Positions 28,006-37,104 of a DNA stretch of 64,000 nt are shown in pieces. Within the stretch, counting starts at the first letter, position 1. The number at the start of each line of letters is the position of its first letter. Where the stretch lies: positions 87,994 through 151,993 of the forward strand of contig FOBR01000013.1 in assembly GCA_900109895.1 (NCBI GenBank). Direction: 5' to 3'. The stretch comes from a bacterium A37T11 (GTDB lineage: Bacteria; Bacteroidota; Bacteroidia; Sphingobacteriales; Sphingobacteriaceae). A program made the position numbers and the translations under genes. Under the pieces are notes generated by a model, which searched no databases, was not told where the DNA came from, and worked only from the letters and a program-made list of their open reading frames with translations.

Positions 28006-29712
28006 TTACAACCCATCCCCATATTTAAAGAAGGCATTGATCGAAACCGGCAGCTTACCACTGGGCACCAATTGATTGGCAATTATCCGGGCTGCAGCAT
28101 TTTGCATATATCCATTGTTCTGGTAGGCCACAATCAGGCTTTTGCTAAGTTCAATGCCCGGCAAACCGGATATGCTGTATGGATTGGCAAATATACTTAC
28201 AAATGCGCCTTGTGCAGCAGTTTGTTTAATGAACCTAATAACACTATTATTAACTATAAGTGTGCTGGCAGGCCGTAATCTGCTATCGTGGATACCAACG
28301 ATGACTTGCTTAAACTTTCTCAGCTCGCCAGCCACCCTGTCTATATCCTGAGAGGATGCCTGGGCCGCTAGAAGAAATTGGGTGCTATTCGGAAAACGGT
28401 CTTTCAGCGTAAGCTGAAAAGGGGTGATGCTATCAGAGCCAATGCTGATAAGGGCTGTGTGCAGGGAATAGTTGAGTTGATGGATGGCAGAATCGCCCTT
28501 GAGCAGCGTAATCGCTGCATCGGCCAATTGCCCCTGTAGCTTTAAGGATGCAGGCCGGTTTACGCCGGAGTATAAACCAATAGGTTTAACTTTACCGCCG
28601 TGATCCAGCCCGGCCCAGAGTTTAGCGGCTAATATTTTTTTAACGCGTAAGTCTATTTCTGGCTGTGTGATCAGTTTCTTGCGGATGGCCTTTTGTACCA
28701 TTTTAATAGCTCTTTTACTATTTTCAGAAAGCTCCAGCACATCATCCCCTGCAATCACTGCCCGTACATCGGCCTCACCGTCTGGAAAATATTTAACCAC
28801 CCCCTTCATGTCCATGGCATCTGTAAAGATAAGCCCCTTAAATCCGAGCTCGTTCTTCAATATACCCGTAATGATGGGTTGCGACAAGGAAGAGGGTAAA
28901 TGGGCGGTACTATCCAGTGATGGAATATTCATGTGGGCCACCATCACTCCAGAGGCACCAGCCTTGACCAGTTCCTTGAATGGTACCATCTCTAACGAAT
29001 CCAGCCTGACGCGGTTAAATGGCAATTGGGGAAGATCCTTGTGAGAATCTACATCCGTATCCCCGTGGCCTGGAAAATGCTTAAGGGTAACGATAAGGCC
29101 TCCATCCATCATCCCGCGCATATAGGCCAAACCTTTGCGCGTTACATTCTCCTTATTTTCGCCGAAGGAACGGAAGTTAATCACCGGATTACGGGGGTTA
29201 TTATTGATATCTACCACGGGGGCGAAATTTACCTGGAGACCCAAACGTTTAAAATCAAGGGCTACTTCACGACCCATTTGGTAGATCAAGCTATCATTCT
29301 GGACGGCACCAAGCGTCATTTGATAAGGGTATGAAATGGTAGAATCAGGCAGTCGCATGCCCAAGCCCCACTCACCGTCAATGGCAAATAGCAAAGGCAC
29401 CTTTGCCTGTTTTTGGTAATTGTTAATCAGGTCTGCATGCCTCATAAGGCCACCCTGAAAAAGTACGACTCCACCCAGCTTTTCTTTTCTGATAACTTTC
29501 GCTACAGAATCGATGTAATCCTGCCCAAGATTGGTATGGGCCCGTACCATAAATAGTTGCGCTATCCGTTCTTTTTTGCTTAGTTTATTAAAAACAGAAT
29601 CAACCCAGGGATGATCCGTGTTAATAAAAGAAATAAAATCTGCTTTTTGCTGGGCAAATAACCCGCTTGAAACCATTAGCAGAATTGGTAGGATGAAACT
29701 TTTTCTTTGCAT
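28006..29712 (-). CDS. Glycoside hydrolase family 3, beta-N-acetylglucosaminidase type
   Basis: 568 residues from the ATG at 29712, giving signal peptide MQRKSFILPILLMVSSGLFAQ. The barrel domain (about 40-370) has the NagZ-type motif LKHFPGHGDTDVDSHKDLP, whose aspartate/histidine pair acts in catalysis, and GLIFTDAMDMKG with the nucleophile. A C-terminal Rossmann-like domain (about 400-565) follows, as in larger GH3 proteins. Likely removes beta-linked GlcNAc in the periplasm from muropeptides or chitin fragments. A strong promoter is at 29727-29757. Confidence 0.9.
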   Translation of the reverse strand: MQRKSFILPILLMVSSGLFAQQKADFISFINTDHPWVDSVFNKLSKKERIAQLFMVRAHTNLGQDYIDSVAKVIRKEKLGGVVLFQGGLMRHADLINNYQKQAKVPLLFAIDGEWGLGMRLPDSTISYPYQMTLGAVQNDSLIYQMGREVALDFKRLGLQVNFAPVVDINNNPRNPVINFRSFGENKENVTRKGLAYMRGMMDGGLIVTLKHFPGHGDTDVDSHKDLPQLPFNRVRLDSLEMVPFKELVKAGASGVMVAHMNIPSLDSTAHLPSSLSQPIITGILKNELGFKGLIFTDAMDMKGVVKYFPDGEADVRAVIAGDDVLELSENSKRAIKMVQKAIRKKLITQPEIDLRVKKILAAKLWAGLDHGGKVKPIGLYSGVNRPASLKLQGQLADAAITLLKGDSAIHQLNYSLHTALISIGSDSITPFQLTLKDRFPNSTQFLLAAQASSQDIDRVAGELRKFKQVIVGIHDSRLRPASTLIVNNSVIRFIKQTAAQGAFVSIFANPYSISGLPGIELSKSLIVAYQNNGYMQNAAARIIANQLVPSGKLPVSINAFFKYGDGL

Positions 29713-29726
29713 GCTATAATAATCCC

Positions 29727-29757
29727 CAAACATACACATATGTGCCGCTTGATGCAA
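29727..29757 (-). promoter_or_regulatory. Promoter of the GH3 gene
   Basis: Minus strand TTG (29757-29755), 20 nt, TATGTTTG (29734-29727): full consensus. It lies upstream of the ATG at 29712 and supports that start. Confidence 0.7.
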
Positions 29758-29795
29758 ACTTATTGCCCCATCAATTGTTATACAGTAAAAATAAT

Positions 29796-30551
29796 ATGCG
29801 GGCAATTTGGACAGGGGCCATTGGATTTGGCCTCGTAAACATTCCGGTCAAGATATTTAGCGCCACTACCGAGAGTCGACTGGATTTTGATATGCTTGAC
29901 CGAAAAGACCATGCTCGTATCCGCTATCTGCGCGTTAATGAACAGACAGGAAAAGAAGTTGAGTGGAATAACATTGTAAAAGGCTACATGCTCAATGACC
30001 AGTATGTGGTGCTTGATGATAGCGATTTTGAGGAAGCCAGCCCGGAAAAGACCAAAATGATCGACATACAATCATTCGTTAAAGAAAAAGAAATCGATAG
30101 TCTGTATTTTGAAACCCCTTATTACCTCGAACCGCAAAAGGGCGGTCAAAAAGCCTACCAACTATTATTGGAAGCCTTGCATCAAACGCAGATGGTAGGT
30201 CTATCTACCTTTGTGCTGCGCAATACAGAAAATTTGGCCATGATCCGGCCAAAAGACGGTATACTAGTTCTGAATAAACTGCGTTTTGCGCATGAGGTGC
30301 GGGAAACAGACGAACTAAATTTGCCTGGCGCTATCAAGATCAGTAAGCCTGAAATGGATATGGCCGTAGAACTAATAAAAAGGCACAGCAGCGCTTTTGA
30401 CATCTCCAAATTTAAGGACGAATACAATGATGAACTGCTAAAAATTATCAAAGCGCGAGCTGCAGGCAAGAAATCGAAAGTTCACAAAATGAAAGTGAGT
30501 TCTACCAAGTCATCAGACTTGATTGAAAAATTAAAAGCCAGTTTAGCCTGA
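29796..30551 (+). CDS. ku: Ku protein, non-homologous end joining
   Basis: 251 residues from MRAIWTGAIGFGLVNIPVKIFSAT, the typical start. The Ku core (about 1-200) with YYLEPQKGGQKAYQLLLEAL and ARIRYLRVNEQTGKEVEW, then a lysine-rich tail (KSKVHKMKVSSTKSSDLIEKL). It binds broken DNA ends and recruits LigD; no ligD gene is in the window. Divergent from the GH3 gene. Confidence 0.95.
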   Translation: MRAIWTGAIGFGLVNIPVKIFSATTESRLDFDMLDRKDHARIRYLRVNEQTGKEVEWNNIVKGYMLNDQYVVLDDSDFEEASPEKTKMIDIQSFVKEKEIDSLYFETPYYLEPQKGGQKAYQLLLEALHQTQMVGLSTFVLRNTENLAMIRPKDGILVLNKLRFAHEVRETDELNLPGAIKISKPEMDMAVELIKRHSSAFDISKFKDEYNDELLKIIKARAAGKKSKVHKMKVSSTKSSDLIEKLKASLA

Positions 30552-30566
30552 TGGTCGGCAAAACAC

Positions 30567-30574
30567 TACCTTTG
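30567..30574 (+). promoter_or_regulatory. Promoter -7 element for the DUF3820 gene
   Basis: TACCTTTG, a perfect TAnnTTTG, between ku and the small gene, followed by a GGACGGA ribosome-binding sequence just before the ATG at 30592. It indicates transcription independent of ku. Confidence 0.5.
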
Positions 30575-30591
30575 CGAAAAGCAAGGACGGA

Positions 30592-30804
30592 ATGAACCCT
30601 GAAATACTGAACGAATTGATAATTACCAAAATGCCCTTTGGCAAGTACAAAGGCCAACTGGTATGTAACCTGCCAGAAACTTATCTTGTTTGGTTCTCAG
30701 GCCAGGGATTTCCAAAAGGTAAGCTAGGTATGCTGCTGGCAACCATGTATGAAATAAAATTAAACGGTCTGGAATACCTGCTACAACCCTTGCGCCAAAA
30801 ATAA
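30592..30804 (+). CDS. DUF3820 family small protein
   Basis: 70 residues. The family pattern is clear: [22 protein letters not shown] and [25 protein letters not shown]3820 proteins are small, widespread and of unknown biochemical role, with similarity to a segment of exonuclease-associated proteins. The 3' end overlaps the convergent hisS gene by 24 bp. It has its own promoter-like site and a better than average ribosome-binding sequence. Confidence 0.87.
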   Translation: MNPEILNELIITKMPFGKYKGQLVCNLPETYLVWFSGQGFPKGKLGMLLATMYEIKLNGLEYLLQPLRQK

Positions 30805-32211
30805 TTGGCCAGTCAGCTCATTTGCCGATAGTTTTTGCTGCTCGCCCGTTTGCATATTCTTGAGTGAAAGCAGGCCGCTTTGCATTTCTTCCTCACCAAT
30901 CAAAATGACGTACGGTATGTGCCGGGCATCTGCATAAGCCAGTTGCTTTTTAAGCTTGGCCGCTGTGGGGTAAAGCTCCGCAGCAATACCATTTTTCCGT
31001 AGCTGCTGCAAAATGGGTAAAGCATAGCGCTCGGCCTTTTCATCAAAATTGGATATCAACACACGCGTGCCCTGCACGGCCCCGGCCGGAAATAAGCCCA
31101 GTTCTTCCAGAACATCATAAATACGGTCAGCCCCAAAAGAGATACCCACGCCCGTTAGGCCCTTAAGACCAAACATGCCCGTAAGGTCGTCGTACCGGCC
31201 ACCCCCACCAATACTGCCCATAGCTACTTGGTTGGTTTTGACTTCAAAAATACAACCTGTATAGTAGTTCAGACCCCGCGCCAGCGTAATATCCAGCTGG
31301 CAATCGGGATTTTCCAACCCGCCATCGGCAGGTGAAAGCAAGGAGAGGTACTCAAAAACCGTTTCAATCTCAGCGATCCCCCGCAGGCCCGTTTCAGAAC
31401 CTTCAAGTACCTTTTTGAGCCGGGCAAGCTTTTCTTCGTTGGTGCCTTTCAGCAAGATCACGGGTTTAAGTTTTTCCACATCTCCTTCGGTAAAACCACG
31501 CACGATTAGTTCATTGCTCACACCTTCCAAACCAATTTTATCCAGCTTATCAATGGCAACGGTCATATCCACAATGAGCTCAGGCTTGCCCAGCAGCTCA
31601 GCAATACCGGCCAGGATTTTGCGGTTGTTGATCTTGATGGTAAAATCTGTCAGTCCCAGGCTGCTCAGGGCCTCCTGGTAAATCAGCACAAATTCAGCCT
31701 CATTCAGTAAACTTTCAGAACCCACCACATCGGCATCACATTGATAAAACTCCCGATACCGGCCTTTTTGTGGCCGATCGGCCCGCCAAACCGGCTGTAT
31801 CTGGTAGCGTTTAAAGGGTAAGGTGATCTCATTCTGGTGCATCACCACATACCGGGCAAAGGGCACCGTCAGGTCATAGCGCAGTGCCTTTTCTGCAATC
31901 AGCGGCAGTAAGCTCTTTGAACTAAAACCATTGGAACCGCTTTTCGGAGCGGAGTGGAGATCCCGGTCCGTTGGGACCGCTTTCTCCCAAAAATCACCAC
32001 TATTCAGGATCTTAAAAATTAATTTATCGCCTTCATCCCCGTATTTTCCCGTCAGGGTACCTAAGTTTTCAAACGAAGGGGTTTGGATCTCCCGGTAACC
32101 ATACTTACGGAAAACCGTGCGGATCGTATCAAATATGTACGTACGTTTCTCCATTTCTTCCGGAGAAAAATCGCGGGTGCCTTTTGCTAAAGACGGTTTA
32201 ATTTGCGCCAT
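30781..32211 (-). CDS. hisS: Histidine--tRNA ligase
   Basis: 476 residues. Class II motifs: [18 protein letters not shown], motif 2 [26 protein letters not shown] split over a loop, the histidine-specific [15 protein letters not shown], and motif 3 [15 protein letters not shown], with an anticodon-binding domain from about 385. An insertion of about 25 residues ([20 protein letters not shown]) between motifs 1 and 2 is longer than in E. coli. The -7 element lies only 5 bp before the ATG, so the mRNA may be leaderless or nearly so. Confidence 0.97.
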   Translation of the reverse strand: MAQIKPSLAKGTRDFSPEEMEKRTYIFDTIRTVFRKYGYREIQTPSFENLGTLTGKYGDEGDKLIFKILNSGDFWEKAVPTDRDLHSAPKSGSNGFSSKSLLPLIAEKALRYDLTVPFARYVVMHQNEITLPFKRYQIQPVWRADRPQKGRYREFYQCDADVVGSESLLNEAEFVLIYQEALSSLGLTDFTIKINNRKILAGIAELLGKPELIVDMTVAIDKLDKIGLEGVSNELIVRGFTEGDVEKLKPVILLKGTNEEKLARLKKVLEGSETGLRGIAEIETVFEYLSLLSPADGGLENPDCQLDITLARGLNYYTGCIFEVKTNQVAMGSIGGGGRYDDLTGMFGLKGLTGVGISFGADRIYDVLEELGLFPAGAVQGTRVLISNFDEKAERYALPILQQLRKNGIAAELYPTAAKLKKQLAYADARHIPYVILIGEEEMQSGLLSLKNMQTGEQQKLSANELTGQLFLAQGL

Positions 32212-32216
32212 GGGCG

Positions 32217-32224
32217 CAAAGGTA
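32217..32224 (-). promoter_or_regulatory. Promoter -7 element directly before hisS
   Basis: Minus strand TACCTTTG ends 5 nt before the ATG (32211-32209). If used, transcription starts at or within a few bases of the start codon. Confidence 0.45.
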
Positions 32225-32314
32225 AGTATAGGAATTAAAAAAAAGAGGTATGAAAGACGCCTCTTTGTACATTAAAATTTTGAATAAGCAAAGTTTATCC
32301 GCATATTAGCCGAT

Positions 32315-34099
32315 ATGAGCAGACACACCTATAATAGTGGCATTATTGGAAATTGCGCATTTTTAGCCCATGTGCAGAAGAGTACCGAGATCTCCTGGCT
32401 ATGCTGGCCCACCTTTGACAGCAGCTTCGTGTTTGGCAGTATGCTTGATAAGAAAAAAGGAGGCACATTTTCCATATTGCCCGAGGGAGACCATACCACG
32501 GAACAATATTATATCGAAAATACCAATGTGTTATGCACGGAGGTGACCACCGCTGCGGGTAAATATCGCGTTACAGACTTCGCCCCGCGCTTTCGGCAGT
32601 ATGACCGTTACTATAAGCCTTTGATGCTGATCCGTAAGATAGAGCCCCTCACCGGGGATCCCACCATCCGGATAAAATGTGAACCTGTGGGTGACTACGG
32701 AAGGCAGCCTTTGCAGAAATTGCGGGGCAGCAACCACATTGAGTTTACTGGCGGGGATGAGGCCATCCGACTCACCAGCAACATGCCGATAACGCATTTT
32801 TTTGAGGACAATGTATATGTACTCACTGAAACGAAATATTTGGTGCTAACTTATGGGCAACCCTTGGAAGCCCCGCTCATCAGTACAGTTGAACATTTTT
32901 TGCGCGAAACCATTACCTACTGGCGCACCTGGATTAAACACTCCACCATTTCCCCATTTTACCAGCAGCAGGTTATCCGTTCTGCCTTGGCGCTAAAAAT
33001 CCATCAATATGAAGACACCGGAGCCATCATTGCAGGCAGCACCACCAGCCTGCCGGAGTCTCCTGGCAGCGGGCGCAACTGGGACTACCGCTATTGCTGG
33101 CTACGTGATAGCTACTATGTAATTACCTCACTTAACCACATTGGCCATTTTGAAGAGATGGAGCGCTATGCCTCTTATATTGCCAATATATCTCACGGCG
33201 ACGAAGGCCGTTTTCAGCCTTTATATGGTATTGACGGCCGGAAATTGCTGATAGAAGAAATCATGGAACACCTGGAGGGCTATGAAGGAAACCAGCCTGT
33301 CAGAGTAGGTAACCAGGCCTATGAACATATTCAGAACGATGTCTATGGGCAGGCGCTCATATCCCTGTTACCGTTATATACAGACCACCGCTTTGTCTTT
33401 AAGGAACGGTCTGATTCCAGCAAATGGGTGTCTTTTCTACTCACCAAAATCGAGCGTACCATGGATGAAAAGGACGCAGGCATCTGGGAATTCCGCAATT
33501 TTGCCAATTACCATTGCTATACCAACTTGTTTCAATGGGCAGGCAGTTCAGCCGCATTAAAGATCGGCAGGGCCATTGACGATAAAGGGATCATGACAAG
33601 GGCCGAAAACCTTATGAAACGTGCCGCCAAGCATATTGAAGATTGTTATGACGCCGAGCGGAACGTATATACCAATGCCGTGGGCAGTCCCCATCTGGAT
33701 GCCAGTACACTGCAGCTGATCATGATGAACTACCTGGACCCTGCCAGCGAACGTGCGCGGGATCACCTTACAGCGCTTGAAAAGGAACTCAAAACCCCGC
33801 AGGGACTATTTTACAGGTACTTGCACGCCGACGATTTTGGAAAACCCAAGACAACCTTCCTGATCTGTGCATTTTGGTATGTTGAAGCCCTTGCCTGTGT
33901 AGGGCGAATAGATGATGCGGTCAGGACCTTTGAGCAACTCCTCCCATATGCCAACCATTTAAATCTGTTTAGTGAAGATATTGATGAAAATGATGGCAGC
34001 CAATGGGGCAATTTTCCGCAGGCATATAGCCATGTGGGTTTAATGAATGCCGCCTACCGCATTTCTATGAAACTGGACCGACCGCTGTTTTTGATTTAA
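32315..34099 (+). CDS. Glycoside hydrolase family 15 protein (glucoamylase or trehalase type)
   Basis: 594 residues, no signal peptide, so cytosolic. An N-terminal beta-sandwich (about 1-210, GIIGNCAFLAHVQKSTEISWLCWP) precedes the (alpha/alpha)6 barrel with GRNWDYRYCWLRDSYYVI, the signature of GH15 enzymes of the bacterial trehalase/glucan-hydrolase branch, and GIWEFRNFANYHCYTN. It converges on a trehalose-phosphate synthase/phosphatase gene 9 bp away, which makes trehalose or trehalose-linked storage sugar a likely substrate. The exact specificity is not decided by sequence alone. Confidence 0.9.
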   Translation: MSRHTYNSGIIGNCAFLAHVQKSTEISWLCWPTFDSSFVFGSMLDKKKGGTFSILPEGDHTTEQYYIENTNVLCTEVTTAAGKYRVTDFAPRFRQYDRYYKPLMLIRKIEPLTGDPTIRIKCEPVGDYGRQPLQKLRGSNHIEFTGGDEAIRLTSNMPITHFFEDNVYVLTETKYLVLTYGQPLEAPLISTVEHFLRETITYWRTWIKHSTISPFYQQQVIRSALALKIHQYEDTGAIIAGSTTSLPESPGSGRNWDYRYCWLRDSYYVITSLNHIGHFEEMERYASYIANISHGDEGRFQPLYGIDGRKLLIEEIMEHLEGYEGNQPVRVGNQAYEHIQNDVYGQALISLLPLYTDHRFVFKERSDSSKWVSFLLTKIERTMDEKDAGIWEFRNFANYHCYTNLFQWAGSSAALKIGRAIDDKGIMTRAENLMKRAAKHIEDCYDAERNVYTNAVGSPHLDASTLQLIMMNYLDPASERARDHLTALEKELKTPQGLFYRYLHADDFGKPKTTFLICAFWYVEALACVGRIDDAVRTFEQLLPYANHLNLFSEDIDENDGSQWGNFPQAYSHVGLMNAAYRISMKLDRPLFLI

Positions 34100-34108
34100 T
34101 AACACAGA

Positions 34109-36286
34109 TCAGGTGCTGGCCAATTGAATCAGAAGTTTCCGTACGTCCTGATAAGTTTCTACATAATAGCGGGCAGCAGACACATCCGATCCTACTTTAA
34201 TCGTGATGGAATCTTCGGGCAATGCCTTAAAGGTATCCTCGTCGGTCACGTCGTCACCAATTGCTAATATAAAATCAAACGTCTCACCATGGAGCAAATC
34301 AAGTGTTGCCCGTCCTTTGGTCACTTCCGCATTTTTTACCTCCACCACTTTATCGCCCAATAGTAGCTGTAGGCCATTTGAGGTCAAATAATAGCGTAAA
34401 TTATCGATCAATTCATTTGCCCGGAGGTCGCCTAAACCCGTTTGAACCGTGCGGAAATGCCAAACCAGCGAATAACTTTTTTCTTCCACAAACGCTCCAG
34501 GGGTACGGTCTGCAAATGTTTCCATCAATGGCCGCACCTGTTCTTTCCATTGGCCAGTAAGGCCTGACCGTTGTATCCAACTACTATTTGGAGATTTTCG
34601 CCAAGCGCCGTGCTCAGCGATCAAATCATAATTCTTGTTCCCGAACCACACTTCAAGCGTTTCGTGCTTGCGCCCACTTATGATCACCAAATGATTGCGG
34701 GGATCGGCCTGCAGGCGGTCAAGCAAGTTGTATAAAGCCTCATCGGGTGAAGCCTTGTCAATTTGTTTCTGAAAACCGACAAGCGTACCATCGTAATCAA
34801 ACAGCAACAACCTTTTGGAGGCTTGTGGGTATTGATCAATCATCTGCTTCAACACCGGTTCCCGTACCAGTTTTGCTTTGGTGGATTGCTGAAGTAGTTT
34901 TACCTCCTTAAGCCTTCCCATAAATAAGTTGACCCAATGGTCTATATTAAATTTAAAAACAACTTCCCGCATATTCTTCATCCGCATCTCCTGTTCATCA
35001 AGCGGCATGTTGATAGCAGCTATGATGGCTTTGCGTACGGCACTTATGCTATTTGGGTTCACAATAATGGCGTCAATCAGTTCTTTGGAAGCACCCGCCA
35101 TTTCACTTAAAATTAGGACACCATCATTTTTGTTTCGGCTGGCCACATATTCTTTGCTTACCAGGTTCATGCCATCGCGCATCGGCGTTACCAAACAAAT
35201 ATCTGCCGCATTATATAAGGCCGATATTTCTTCTATAGGATAGCCGTGGTAAAAATAAGCTATGGGAAGCCAGCTAAAAGTACGGTATTGCGCATTGATG
35301 TTGCCTACTAACCGATCGATTTCATCTTTCAGATCCCGGTATTGTGGCACGTTATCGCGTGAAGGAACCACCACCATATACAGAATCATTTTTTCCCGAT
35401 ATGCTGGATTTTCCCTGAGGAGTAATTCATAAGCCTCTAAACGCTGGATGATACCTTTGCTATAATCCAGCCGGTCAATAGACAGAATAATCTTTTGGTT
35501 TCTGTAATTGTCTTTTATTTGTTGCGCCAATGTTTTAACCCGTAAGTTTTCAGAAAGCGCTGAGAACTTTTGGCAATCTATGCCCATTGGAAAAGGTTCA
35601 GCCAACACCGTACGGTCATCCATCTTTATCATATTGGCATTGGTTTGTACAGGCAATAGCCGCGCAGCAGAGCTAACAAAATGCCGTACATCATCAAAGG
35701 TGTGGAAACCTAATAAATCGGCCCCAAGCATTCCGTTAAGCAATTCTTTACGCCAGGGGATAAGACGGAAAAGCTCCTGCGAAGGAAAGGGAATGTGCTG
35801 AAAGAAACCAATAGTGGCATCCGGTTGTACTTGCCGGATAAGGCCGGCAAGCAGTAAAAGCTGATAATCCTGAATCCATAGCGTATCATCAGGTTCCAAA
35901 TAGGTCAACACAACTTCCGCAAATTTCTTATTGACCATTTTATACATGAGCCAGTTATCATAATCATACCGCGCGTAAGTAGATAGATAATGGAATACAG
36001 GCCATAAAACCTCGTTTGAAAAACCCTCGTAGTAGCCTTGTATTTCTTCCTGGTCTAAAAATACCGGCACCAGGTTCAACCCATTTAATTTGTTTATAAC
36101 ATCCGTACGGTCATCGGTATCGCCTACTTCAATGCCGGGCCAGCCAATCCAAATATTGTTACCCTGCCTGTAAACCGATCCCAAGCCGGTGGCTAATCCG
36201 CCCTCACTCGGCGTAAAAATAAACTCGTTGCCTACAGTAGATATTTTAACCGGTAACCGGTTTGAAACTATGATGGTTTTACTCAA
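34109..36286 (-). CDS. Fused trehalose-6-phosphate synthase/phosphatase
   Basis: 725 residues combining OtsA and OtsB. The GT20 synthase part (about 1-465) starts KTIIVSNRLPVKI and contains WIGWPG, QDYQLLLLAGLIR, FFQHIPFPS and SIDRLDYSKGI; the HAD phosphatase part (about 488-725) has LLLFDYDGTLVGF, VIISGRKHE and FILAIGDDVTDEDTF. It makes trehalose from UDP-glucose and glucose-6-phosphate in the cytosol. Such two-domain enzymes are common in Bacteroidota and eukaryotes. Convergent with the GH15 gene. Confidence 0.95.
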   Translation of the reverse strand: MSKTIIVSNRLPVKISTVGNEFIFTPSEGGLATGLGSVYRQGNNIWIGWPGIEVGDTDDRTDVINKLNGLNLVPVFLDQEEIQGYYEGFSNEVLWPVFHYLSTYARYDYDNWLMYKMVNKKFAEVVLTYLEPDDTLWIQDYQLLLLAGLIRQVQPDATIGFFQHIPFPSQELFRLIPWRKELLNGMLGADLLGFHTFDDVRHFVSSAARLLPVQTNANMIKMDDRTVLAEPFPMGIDCQKFSALSENLRVKTLAQQIKDNYRNQKIILSIDRLDYSKGIIQRLEAYELLLRENPAYREKMILYMVVVPSRDNVPQYRDLKDEIDRLVGNINAQYRTFSWLPIAYFYHGYPIEEISALYNAADICLVTPMRDGMNLVSKEYVASRNKNDGVLILSEMAGASKELIDAIIVNPNSISAVRKAIIAAINMPLDEQEMRMKNMREVVFKFNIDHWVNLFMGRLKEVKLLQQSTKAKLVREPVLKQMIDQYPQASKRLLLFDYDGTLVGFQKQIDKASPDEALYNLLDRLQADPRNHLVIISGRKHETLEVWFGNKNYDLIAEHGAWRKSPNSSWIQRSGLTGQWKEQVRPLMETFADRTPGAFVEEKSYSLVWHFRTVQTGLGDLRANELIDNLRYYLTSNGLQLLLGDKVVEVKNAEVTKGRATLDLLHGETFDFILAIGDDVTDEDTFKALPEDSITIKVGSDVSAARYYVETYQDVRKLLIQLAST

Positions 36287-36428
36287 AACAAGGTTTTTTA
36301 ACGTGATAAAACAATTCTATTAACAATTGAATGGTAATAGGGTTCGGGTAAAATAGCAATAAAAACCCATCTAATCAATCTTCATTTATTATTCAGGTAA
36401 AAAATAATAAAATTTCTAAATGTTTACT

Positions 36429-36436
36429 TATCTTTG
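36429..36436 (+). promoter_or_regulatory. Promoter -7 element of the rpsP operon
   Basis: TATCTTTG, a perfect TAnnTTTG, about 60 bp before rpsP. No TTG at the -33 position. Confidence 0.5.
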
Positions 36437-36451
36437 CAGCCCCGCAGTAAA

Positions 36452-36476
36452 AAATATTCTCCGGGAATATGTTGAA
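36452..36476 (+). promoter_or_regulatory. Leader hairpin of rpsP
   Basis: Inside the transcribed leader, ATATTC-TCCGG-GAATAT forms a perfect 6-bp stem with a 5-nt loop, about 20 nt before the rpsP ATG. It may be a control element sensed by ribosomal protein S16; single-sequence evidence only. Confidence 0.35.
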
Positions 36477-36495
36477 TACATAAAATCAGAATTAA

Positions 36496-37035
36496 ATGGC
36501 AACTAAAATCAGATTGCAAAGATTCGGTAAAAAGGGAAAACCTTTTTATCATGTAGTAGTGGCTGACTCCCGTGCGCCCCGTGATGGTAAATTCATTGAG
36601 CGTTTAGGATCATATAACCCTAATACAAACCCGGCAACCATCGAATTGGACTTCGATAGCGCCCTGAATTGGCTTATACAAGGTGCTCAGCCTACTGACA
36701 CCGCTAAAGCTATTTTATCATACAAAGGTGTACTTTACAAAAAACACCTGCTTGGCGGTGTTACAAAAGGCGCATTTGACGAAGCAACCGCTGATGCCCG
36801 TTTTAACGAATGGCTTGAGAAAAAAGGTGGTCTGATCGAAAGCAAAAAAGAAAGCCTAAGTAAATTACAAGCAGAGTCAAAACAAGCCGCTTTTGAAGCA
36901 GAGGCTAAGAAAAAAGCAGACATAGCAGCAGCTATTGCCGCTAAGAACGCTCCTAAAGTAGTTGAAGAACCTATAGCTGAAGAAGCAGTTGAAGAATCTG
37001 CGGCACCTGCAGCCGACGAGGCGGAAGAAAAATAA
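36496..37035 (+). CDS. rpsP: 30S ribosomal protein S16 with long C-terminal tail
   Basis: 179 residues. The first 90 are the S16 core ([31 protein letters not shown]). Residues about 100-179 are a lysine/alanine helix followed by an acidic, alanine-rich tail (PAADEAEEK), roughly doubling the E. coli length of about 82; long tails are common in Bacteroidota S16. First gene of rpsP-rimM-trmD-rplS. A terminator-like hairpin lies between it and rimM. Confidence 0.97.
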   Translation: MATKIRLQRFGKKGKPFYHVVVADSRAPRDGKFIERLGSYNPNTNPATIELDFDSALNWLIQGAQPTDTAKAILSYKGVLYKKHLLGGVTKGAFDEATADARFNEWLEKKGGLIESKKESLSKLQAESKQAAFEAEAKKKADIAAAIAAKNAPKVVEEPIAEEAVEESAAPAADEAEEK

Positions 37036-37062
37036 GAACTTGGTGTTTACGCATCATTAGCA

Positions 37063-37101
37063 AAGTCATTCCTAAAGCCAGTCTTTGGGAATGACTTTTT
37101 T
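37063..37101 (+). terminator. Intrinsic terminator or attenuator between rpsP and rimM
   Basis: AAGTCATTCC T AAAG, a 5-nt loop CCAGT, then CTTT G GGAATGACTT and six T in total: a near-perfect 15-bp stem (one G-T pair) with a U-tract. It ends only 3 bp before the rimM ATG at 37105, so it could lower rimM/trmD transcription and also occlude the rimM ribosome-binding region. Confidence 0.75.
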
Positions 37102-37104
37102 CAT

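Noticed and set aside
32242..32266. AAAGAGG-N11-CCTCTTT hairpin between hisS and the GH15 gene as a terminator
   Set aside because: Both genes diverge from this region, so no transcript needs to end here, and the stem is only 7 bp. It may be a chance or an operator.
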